From positions 35,933-99,932 of IMG/VR virus record IMGVR_UViG_3300005529_000002: a DNA stretch of 64,000 bases. One strand, written 5' to 3'. Below the pieces are notes generated by a model. That model was not told where the DNA came from. It saw nothing but the letters and a program-made list of their open reading frames with translations, and did no database searches. Position numbers and translations under genes: made by a program. This DNA comes from a virus. Below, one piece after another: positions 58,303-64,000 of the stretch; position 1 is the stretch's first letter, and every line of letters starts with the position of its first letter.

Positions 58303-59133
58303 TTGAGCAACCTGATCATGTTCGATTCCATCACCCCGGACCTCCTGCCCACGGGTGCCGGCTACTGCTACGCGGGATACGTGTCCGGCAGGTGGCCTGA
58401 CATCGGCACCATCCGGCAGCGATTCCCGCACGCTCGCACCTTGTCGATCGCCATCGATGCCGCCCATGACGCCGATGCGCTCGACATCGAGACAGGCGAC
58501 GCGACCCCCGCCGACGCGGCGGCCTGGTACGAACGGCAGCGGGCAAGAGGGGTCACCCGGCCCTGCCTGTACGCCAGCGCGGACCTGATGCAGCGGAACG
58601 TGGTGCCCCTCATCGAGGCGTCCGGCATCGCGAGATCCGCGGTGCGGCTCTGGTCGGCGCACTACTCGTATAAGGCGCACATCTGCGGGCCAGCGTCTTG
58701 CCGCCTGATGAGCATCGAGGCGGACGGCACCCAGTGGACGGACACGGCGCTCGGCCGAGACCTGGACGAGTCTCTCCTCGCCGCTGATTTCTTCGGGACC
58801 GCACCGCACCCCAAGCCCGCCCCAGTACCACCGGAGGTCGAAGTGCAGTCAGGCCAGCTCAGTCAGGGTCCCGGCGCGGTCACCGTGATCAGCGTCCCGT
58901 GGGGATCGGCGTCGACCATCGCGTTCGGGTGCGACAACAGCCTCCAGGGGCTGCCCCCGGTCAAGCTCCGTGTCGCTATCTACGACACGGGGTGGCGTGT
59001 CAGCGACAACGTCGTCGTGGACAGCACTAAGGGGCAGACGGTCCTCAAGTTCACGGACAAGGCGCGCACCGGGGTCATCTCGGTGCGGCGGGAAGACCCG
59101 GGGGATGCCGTGGTGGGGTGGCAGGTGTCCTAG
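58303..59133 (+). CDS. Glycosidase-like (TIM-barrel) endolysin candidate, 276 aa
   Basis: TTG 58303 is preferred because AGGAGGTG precedes it. The N-terminal domain (GYCYAGYVSGRWPDIGTIRQ, LSIAIDAAHDADALDIETG, TPADAAAWYERQRARGVTR, VRLWSAHYSY) resembles Streptomyces proteins related to GH25/DUF1906 glycosidases. A Pro-rich linker leads to a beta C-terminal domain (VTVISVPWGSASTIAFGCD) that may bind the wall. Location in the lysis region supports endolysin. Confidence 0.65.
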   Translation: MSNLIMFDSITPDLLPTGAGYCYAGYVSGRWPDIGTIRQRFPHARTLSIAIDAAHDADALDIETGDATPADAAAWYERQRARGVTRPCLYASADLMQRNVVPLIEASGIARSAVRLWSAHYSYKAHICGPASCRLMSIEADGTQWTDTALGRDLDESLLAADFFGTAPHPKPAPVPPEVEVQSGQLSQGPGAVTVISVPWGSASTIAFGCDNSLQGLPPVKLRVAIYDTGWRVSDNVVVDSTKGQTVLKFTDKARTGVISVRREDPGDAVVGWQVS

Positions 59134-59266
59134 GTTCGGCAGCATCAGGCGTTTCCTCAGCTAGCCGCATGATCCCCTCGGCCAGACCGGGAAGCTCGGA
59201 GGCGTGGACGCCCGGCGCACTCTCAAGTTCCAGCATCGCATCGAGCCACGCGCTCCGGTTCTCCAA
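59075..59266 (-). CDS. Doubtful small protein, 63 aa
   Basis: A TTG at 59266, two bases after the upstream stop, starts ENRSAWLDAMLELESAPG and HASELPGLAEGIMRLAEE, a good helical segment. The Pro-rich end overlaps the endolysin-candidate gene by 59 bases. It fits as the third gene of the minus-strand group 60083-59075. Confidence 0.4.
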   Translation of the reverse strand: MENRSAWLDAMLELESAPGVHASELPGLAEGIMRLAEETPDAAEPRTPATPPRHPPGLPAAPR

Positions 59267-59268
59267 TC

Positions 59269-59619
59269 TCAGTACCGTTTGCCTCGCCGCTGCACCACTT
59301 CCTCGACCTGCTGGTACCTGAGCTTCTCGGTCAGGCTCATCCGGTCGTGATCGGTGAACGAGTCCAGGTAGATGGTCGCGACGGCGAGCAGGCATTCCAG
59401 GTCATCGCGGAGCCTGCTGTTCTCCTGCGACAGGGCATACTCGGCCGTGAGCTGCTTCGCGCCTTCCGGCGTGGTGACGGCGGCTGGCCAGTGCACGGGC
59501 AGGTCCGGCTTGTCCACCGCTTGCGGGCCGCGCACCTCGGACTCGTGATGGCACCCGTCGGAGTAGTCGGTGTGCACCGATATCCGGATCGGATAGCCGT
59601 GCGAGGCGTGCGGGCTCAC
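59269..59619 (-). CDS. Hypothetical protein, 116 aa
   Basis: The GTG at 59619 overlaps the upstream stop (GTGA). The protein has an extended start (PIRISVHTDYSDGCHHESE) and a helical second half (YALSQENSRLRDDLECLLA, MSLTEKLRYQQVEEVVQ). No family is recognised. Confidence 0.65.
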   Translation of the reverse strand: MSPHASHGYPIRISVHTDYSDGCHHESEVRGPQAVDKPDLPVHWPAAVTTPEGAKQLTAEYALSQENSRLRDDLECLLAVATIYLDSFTDHDRMSLTEKLRYQQVEEVVQRRGKRY

Positions 59620-60083
59620 CGCAGCCGCTCCAGGCATTCGGCCCGCGCGGCGGCCACAGGGCTCCCCGGCGCAGCGGCCGAGCGGATGAACGCGCCTATC
59701 TGCCCGCTGTCGCTGAGGCTGATCGCGGTGAGGTCGATGACTCCGCGCAGCCGCTGCACCTCAGTCACCCATTCCAGCAGCGAGTGCGTCTCCAGGTGGG
59801 CGCGCACCGTGTCGTTGAGAGCGGCGTAGTGATCCTTGAGCAACGCGATCGTGTCGTCTTTCGAGCTGATTACCCGGCCCGAGGTGTCGGCCCACGCGTT
59901 GTCGTGGACCCATGTGCATTTGTGCAGCGGGCAGCAGTAGCGGACCCTCGGCGGCTCCCAGCCGTAGCCAGCAACGGCCGCTGCCGCCTCACCCGCTAGC
60001 TCCCGTGCCTTCCGGATCGCCTCAGGTGATGCTGCCGCGATTCCCGCTGCGAGCCCCTCGCTGACTGCTTCCTGGTCCGCCAT
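59616..60083 (-). CDS. Hypothetical protein, 155 aa
   Basis: ATG 60083 (or 60092) begins MADQEAVSEGLAAGIAAAS. Cys/His residues in VRYCCPLHKCTWVHDNAW could bind zinc. The second half is helical (IALLKDHYAALNDTVRAHL, LLEWVTEVQRLRGVIDL). It heads a minus-strand group divergent from the papain-like gene; only 31 bases separate the starts. Confidence 0.65.
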   Translation of the reverse strand: MADQEAVSEGLAAGIAAASPEAIRKARELAGEAAAAVAGYGWEPPRVRYCCPLHKCTWVHDNAWADTSGRVISSKDDTIALLKDHYAALNDTVRAHLETHSLLEWVTEVQRLRGVIDLTAISLSDSGQIGAFIRSAAAPGSPVAAARAECLERLR

Positions 60084-60114
60084 GCGGCCCATTCCACCAC
60101 ACCACGGAGGTCAA

Positions 60115-60975
60115 ATGACCGCACCCGTACGCATCCCCGGCAAGCTCGGCCGTCTCCACGCCCGGTTCCCCGCCGGGCTCCGCGAACTCGGCTCCTACGC
60201 CGCAGGCCGGCTCCCCGCGCCGCCCCCGTCCGTCCCGGTGCCGCAGATCGCGGACTGGGACTGCCTCGGCAACGACACTTACGGCGACTGCGGGGTCGCC
60301 GGTCTCGCGCACGGTTTCGAGTCCGCCGCCGCGGACGCCGGCGAACAGGAAACGTTCCCCGGCGCGGACCAGGTCGTCAGCTACTACCTGGCCTACACGG
60401 GCGGCCAGGACTCCGGGGTCGTCCTGTCCGACTTCCTCGCCTACGTCCGGCAGCACGGCTTCTACGGGCACGCGGTGACAGCGTTCGCCCCCGTCGCCGT
60501 CCACGACATCCCCTCACTCCAGTTCGCGACCTGGGCCTACGACTTCGCCTACACCGGGATCGACGTGACGCAGGCGATGATGGACGCCTTCAGCGCCGGG
60601 CAGCCGTGGACCGCCGCGATGGCGCACGGCGATCCCCTCGGCGGGCACTGCATCCCGGTTGTCGCATACGACGGCACGTATCTCTACGTCGTCACGTGGG
60701 GGAAGGTCCAGGCCGTCGAGTACCCCGCCTGGCATGCGATGAGCAGCGAGGCGTGGGCCGTCATCACCGGGGAGGTAGCCGGCGGCGACGGGCACGGGAT
60801 CAGCCTCGCCGCGCTCCAGGCCGACCTTGACCGGCTCGGCGTCCCCGCACCTCCGGCATCCGCCGGCCAGCCCGGCCTGCTCGCCGACGTCGCGTCGCTC
60901 GTCCGCGAGGTAGCCGCCGACGCCAGCCGCGACATCTCCGACGTCATCTCATTCCTGCACGCGCACGGCCTTTAG
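60115..60975 (+). CDS. Papain-like (C39-type fold) phage protein, 286 aa
   Basis: The ATG at 60115 follows CGGAGG. Cys59 in NDTYGDCGVAGLAHGFES and His178 in GGHCIPVVAYDGTYLYVV, with VVTWGKVQAVEYPAW after it, form the Cys/His pair and core strands of a cysteine-peptidase fold. Similar proteins occur near actinophage lysis or tail genes. The substrate is unknown. The C-terminal 60 residues are helical. Confidence 0.75.
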   Translation: MTAPVRIPGKLGRLHARFPAGLRELGSYAAGRLPAPPPSVPVPQIADWDCLGNDTYGDCGVAGLAHGFESAAADAGEQETFPGADQVVSYYLAYTGGQDSGVVLSDFLAYVRQHGFYGHAVTAFAPVAVHDIPSLQFATWAYDFAYTGIDVTQAMMDAFSAGQPWTAAMAHGDPLGGHCIPVVAYDGTYLYVVTWGKVQAVEYPAWHAMSSEAWAVITGEVAGGDGHGISLAALQADLDRLGVPAPPASAGQPGLLADVASLVREVAADASRDISDVISFLHAHGL

Positions 60976-60984
60976 GAGGCTCCC

Positions 60985-61347
60985 GTGCTGAACCGCCTGC
61001 TCGCCCTCCTCCACGCCGAGCCCGCCGCCGTGTCCGTCGCCGCCTCCGGCATCGTCGTGGCCCTCATCGTCGCGTTCAGCCACCTGTCCGGCACCCGGGC
61101 AGGCTACCTGTCCGCAGGGGTCACCGCCGCCGGGACGATCGTGACAGCACTGCTGGCCCGGCCCGTGAACGTCGCCGTGATCGGCGGGGCGGCGGGGACC
61201 GTCCTGGAGTCGCTGGCGCTGTTCGGGGTGCACATGACCTCCGGCCAGATCGCCGCCGTGGTAGCCGCGGTGAACCTGGTACTCGGGTACCTCGTGATGC
61301 GGCCCGCGCTCACCCCCGTAACCAGGCCGCGGCCGGGGGCATCATAG
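60985..61347 (+). CDS. Holin-like membrane protein, 120 aa
   Basis: The GTG at 60985 follows GGAGGCTCCC. Three or four hydrophobic segments (VSVAASGIVVALIVAFSHL, YLSAGVTAAGTIVTALLA, VAVIGGAAGTVLESLALFG, AAVVAAVNLVLGYLVM) and a basic end match holin-type proteins. It directly follows the papain-like gene, near the end of the late operon. Confidence 0.72.
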   Translation: MLNRLLALLHAEPAAVSVAASGIVVALIVAFSHLSGTRAGYLSAGVTAAGTIVTALLARPVNVAVIGGAAGTVLESLALFGVHMTSGQIAAVVAAVNLVLGYLVMRPALTPVTRPRPGAS

Positions 61348-61896
61348 ATGTCCGCCGACAACCGGATCCTCGCGCTCCAGTACGCAATCGAGACCGTCGT
61401 CCCCGACGGCGGGGGCTTCCCGCCCGAGAAAGGCGGCGACGTCACAGCCGTCGCGGACATCTACTACAGGTGGCTTGAAGGCCCGGCCGTCCTGTTCCTC
61501 ACCGCCGATCCCGTTACTTTTGACCAGGCTGCACCGGAGGGTCCGGGCACGCCTACTATCCGGAAAGGAACCGCCGCCGTGCAGCTCACCGATCTTCAGC
61601 AGGTCACCCTGTCCATCGCCGAGGAGGACAGCAAAGGCCAGCCGGTCGCCGACTCTCTCGTGTGGTCTGTCGATGACCCTGGCGTGATCTCCCTCGTGCC
61701 GTCCGCCGACACCCAGTCGTGCCTGTGCGTCGCCGGGACCGACGGCACCGCCACCGTCACGGTCACCGACAACTCGGTGACTCCGCCGCTCACCGGCACA
61801 GAGACGATCACCGTCGTCTCCTCGGCGGCCACCTCCCTGGTCATCAATGAGGGCACCCCGGAGGACCAGCCGCCCGCGCCTGCCCCCGGCAGCTGA
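61348..61896 (+). CDS. Ig-like (BIG2-type) domain protein, 182 aa
   Basis: The ATG at 61348 follows the preceding TAG directly. After an N-terminal about 75 residues comes a bacterial Ig-like domain (LQQVTLSIAEEDSKGQPVA, DSLVWSVDDPGVISLVPS, VAGTDGTATVTVTDN). Such domains mediate binding on virions or the cell surface. It is the last gene before the terminator. Confidence 0.75.
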   Translation: MSADNRILALQYAIETVVPDGGGFPPEKGGDVTAVADIYYRWLEGPAVLFLTADPVTFDQAAPEGPGTPTIRKGTAAVQLTDLQQVTLSIAEEDSKGQPVADSLVWSVDDPGVISLVPSADTQSCLCVAGTDGTATVTVTDNSVTPPLTGTETITVVSSAATSLVINEGTPEDQPPAPAPGS

Positions 61897-61913
61897 GGCC
61901 GCGAGCAAGCAGA

Positions 61914-61961
61914 ACGGCCGCCCCGGCTCGTCCTTCGGGACAGAGCCGGGGCGGCCGTTTT
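61914..61961 (+). terminator. Strong intrinsic terminator of the late operon
   Basis: The 16-base arms 61914-61929 and 61943-61958 pair perfectly around a 13-base loop containing TTCGGG, followed by TTTT. It lies 18 bases after the last late gene and before convergent minus-strand genes. Confidence 0.92.
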
Positions 61962-62082
61962 CGTCATGCCCGGATAACGGCAAGGGCCGGGCTATCACCC
62001 TTCGGGCCGTATGCAAGAGCCCTGGTCAGGATGCTGTTGTAACCGGCGAGGCAAGGGAAGCCAGCGCCCGGCCCTGCCGTGC

Positions 62083-62694
62083 CTAGTAACCGAGGATGTT
62101 CCCCGAGCCGGGATCCTGCCCGCCGCCGTTGCCTAGCGCGTCGGTCCACGTCTGGGCCAGCGAATGCGGGGGGCGCAGCGAATGAGCTGTCGAATAGGCC
62201 CACGACCAGTCCGTGATCCCGGGACCCCCGAACACGGTCCCTGCCGGGAACGCCTGCTCGAACCACAGCGACGTGGTCTGCTCAGGCGCCGCCGGGGCTC
62301 CGTCCTCCGAAGCCGGGACCAGTGACATGTCCGGTGCGGCGCTCGCGGTGAACGAGTACGACGCGCCGCCTACCGCGGAGCCGGTCACGCCCGACAGGAT
62401 CACCTCCCCGGCGTCGGCGCCGCCCTGGTCGGGGGTCAGCGCCCCCGCGATCGCCGTGAACGTGCCGTTGTCGGAGACGGTCGCGGTGTAGGTGCCGGGG
62501 GCGGTCTGGGTGATGATCAGGGTCCGGGTCAGGTTGTCGCCGGCCCATGTGCCGCCGCCGCCCGAGTCGGGACGGCCGGTGAGGGTGGTGACGGCCTGGA
62601 GGGTCGTGGAGGCGTGCGCGGCCGGGGAAACCGCCAGCGTGCCGGTGAGTGCCGCCGCTGCGATAGCGGCGAGGAGGAGGTGCCTGGTTCTCAT
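62083..62694 (-). CDS. Secreted protein, 203 aa
   Basis: A clear Sec signal peptide (HLLLAAIAAAALTGTLAV, cleavage near AHAS) precedes a beta-rich Gly/Thr/Ser domain (LTRTLIITQTAPGTYTATV, AVGGASYSFTASAAPDM). It ends TDALGNGGGQDPGSGNILG. No family is recognised. It is likely expressed from the prophage, independent of the late operon. Confidence 0.8.
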   Translation of the reverse strand: MRTRHLLLAAIAAAALTGTLAVSPAAHASTTLQAVTTLTGRPDSGGGGTWAGDNLTRTLIITQTAPGTYTATVSDNGTFTAIAGALTPDQGGADAGEVILSGVTGSAVGGASYSFTASAAPDMSLVPASEDGAPAAPEQTTSLWFEQAFPAGTVFGGPGITDWSWAYSTAHSLRPPHSLAQTWTDALGNGGGQDPGSGNILGY

Positions 62695-62992
62695 TGCGAG
62701 TGCCTTCCTGGTGGCTGCGGGAAAGGAGGGGGTTGCGGGCCGGGCGGGCGGCCTTCAGGCACCCCGGCCATCACACCGGAGCCGGGGCGCCGTGAGCAGG
62801 TACCGCTGGCAGCCGCCGCGAAAGGTCGGATCGGCGGTGCCCGGCCCGCAAGCCGGTTCCGGGGACGGGCTTCGTCCTTCAGCGGCGAGCCGGGCAGAGC
62901 AAACCGACGGACCCGGCTGCCGCCTGAGCAGGAGCGCGTTGACTGGAAGCGGATACAGGGAATCCAGCGCCCGCCCCCGGAAGATCAGAGAG

Positions 62993-63724
62993 TCAGAACG
63001 CCTTGCCGAAGTCGGCGCCCCACAGCTGGTTCGATTCGATCGTCTCCGGCGCCCCGGTCAGGAACCCGGTCAGGTTGTCGACGTACAGCTGCGGGCGCGG
63101 CTTGTCGGCCGGGAACGAGCCGGCCGGGTAGGTCAGCACGAACGGGTGCGAGAAGTTCGTGTCCGAGCCGTTGATCGCCGGGAGGTAGAACTTCGCGAAC
63201 CCTGTCGGGTCCTCCGTGTCGACCGCCCACACTGTCTTCCCGGACACGCCGCACGGCTGGAGCGACACCTTCTCGCCGCTGAACGCGGTAGCCGCGACCC
63301 CGGCGCACAGGCCCGTGTCCGCGCCGTACGGGGCGTACTCGACCTCGAACGCTTCCAGGTCCGACTGTCCCGCGCACGTGGGGAACGCCGGCAGGGTGCA
63401 GCCGTAGCGGAGCGCGAACGAGGACGACACCAGGCCCGCCGCGTAGAAGTCCGCCACGGTGCCCTGCGCCGCGACCGTGAAGTCCTCGGCCGGGTCGGCG
63501 TTGGACTGGCCGAACAGGATGACCGGGGTGCCGGCCGCCTGGCCCCGCTTGTAGACGTCCATCAGGAACATCGGGCTGGCGTGGGTGCCGAAATCACGGG
63601 AGAACACGTCGATGCAGCTTCCGCCGCATGACGGGGTGGCCGCGTCCGCGGTCCCGGCGGCTGCGATCCCGCCGATGGTGACAGCGCACGCTGCGATAGC
63701 GAGCGCCTTGGTGGTGAACCTCAT
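62993..63724 (-). CDS. Secreted protein, 243 aa
   Basis: A Sec signal peptide (ALAIAACAVTIGGIAAAG, cleavage near ADA) leads to a domain with five or six cysteines and beta-rich segments (GGSCIDVFSRDFGTHASPM, VILFGQSNADPAEDFTVAA, GVSGKTVWAVDTEDP). The pattern recalls ricin-like or other beta-trefoil secreted proteins, but the match is weak. It and the previous gene form a minus-strand pair separated by about 300 bases without a gene. Confidence 0.8.
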   Translation of the reverse strand: MRFTTKALAIAACAVTIGGIAAAGTADAATPSCGGSCIDVFSRDFGTHASPMFLMDVYKRGQAAGTPVILFGQSNADPAEDFTVAAQGTVADFYAAGLVSSSFALRYGCTLPAFPTCAGQSDLEAFEVEYAPYGADTGLCAGVAATAFSGEKVSLQPCGVSGKTVWAVDTEDPTGFAKFYLPAINGSDTNFSHPFVLTYPAGSFPADKPRPQLYVDNLTGFLTGAPETIESNQLWGADFGKAF

Positions 63725-63901
63725 GGGGTTCCTTTCAGTTTGCCGGCATCCCCCTGCGGGACGCCGTCTGATGCTGCCTCCCTCACGGGAGGCCCGTACC
63801 CCGCCGTGCTGCGGTGGCGGGGAGAAGGTCTAGGTGTATCGGCCCAGGTCAGGCACTAGCTTGTTTACGAACCTATGACGAACGATGAAGGTCCCAAAAG
63901 A

Positions 63902-64000
63902 CTATTCCTCCCCTGGTTCTTCCCAGACCGGTATCACCGCGATATCCGCGGGCTGCCTCGGCCCGGTGCGGGTCACCATGACAGCCCTGACGAGCGGTCT
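63902..64000 (-). CDS. C-terminal end of a gene cut by the window edge
   Basis: Reading leftward from the right edge, an open frame ends VMVTRTGPRQPADIAVIP and VWEEPGEE at a TAG. The comparatively AT-rich DNA to its left (about 63840-63900) fits an intergenic region before the secreted-protein gene. An opposing frame from ATG 63875 is also open, so this call is tentative. Confidence 0.35.
   Translation of the reverse strand, partial: RPLVRAVMVTRTGPRQPADIAVIPVWEEPGEE

Noticed and set aside
63875-64000. Rightward ORF starting at ATG 63875
   Set aside because: It is open to the edge but has no ribosome site. The opposite-strand frame has better coding character and fits the strand of its neighbours.
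1-64000. Integrase, replication initiator, tRNA, rRNA, insertion sequence or CRISPR array
   Set aside because: None was found on either strand by reading motifs. No recombinase signatures, tRNA T-loop contexts outside genes, or IS-like inverted ends with a transposase were seen.

Overview
The window is very GC-rich (roughly 70 % by eye). It uses many GTG and some TTG starts, its genes are tightly packed with frequent ATGA or GTGA four-base stop/start overlaps, and it encodes actinobacteria-specific families: a WhiB-like factor, an mIHF-like DNA-bending protein, a DUF2637 membrane protein, an FtsK/TraB-like translocase and a Methyltransf_19-type methyltransferase. It is best read as a large part of a temperate, long-tailed (siphovirus-like) actinobacterial phage or prophage, possibly from a Streptomyces relative. 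No integrase, replication initiator, tRNA or rRNA gene was seen, so the mode of maintenance is not shown. All family names come from recognising motifs by eye; no database search was run.

Layout. Positions 1-3044 (minus) hold an early operon led by an XRE repressor and running off the left edge into a probable PD-(D/E)XK nuclease. Its divergent promoter region (3045-3169) has a perfect 16-bp inverted repeat and extra TGCGAAG sites. Positions 3170-8090 hold a second HTH protein, a membrane-anchored BACON-like protein, a methyltransferase and a minus-strand operon of small proteins. Positions 8210-14581 hold regulators (short GntR, XRE/TPR, ribbon-helix-helix), a toxin-antitoxin pair, a lipoprotein and an eroded minus-strand cluster with one frameshifted HTH gene and one gene remnant. 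Positions 14767-20518 form a plus-strand module like those of actinobacterial conjugative elements: WhiB, small membrane protein, FtsK/TraB translocase, a phased CTAAC repeat cluster just downstream, an mIHF-like protein and a DUF2637-HTH protein. Positions 21242-24070 hold accessory phage genes.

Positions 24671-61896 form the late operon on the plus strand: small and large terminase, portal fused to a 2H-phosphoesterase domain and a MuF-like tail, XkdF-like protease, scaffold, capsid, connectors, tail tube, tail chaperones with a CCCAAAA -1 frameshift site, tape measure (1556 aa), fibre/tailspike, minor tail proteins, small membrane proteins, a candidate endolysin, a papain-like protein and a holin-like protein. 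It ends at a strong intrinsic terminator (61914-61961). Several minus-strand islands interrupt it (23848-24532, 31247-32231, 49883-50065, 56951-58234, 59075-60083); they look like independently acquired accessory genes and include a BCS1-like AAA ATPase. Right of the terminator two secreted proteins are encoded on the minus strand.

The most unusual points are the pairing of a complete phage late operon with a conjugation-type translocase and its candidate cis site; the 2H phosphoesterase fused inside the portal/MuF protein; and two adjacent hairpins with identical seven-base loops upstream of the WhiB operon.
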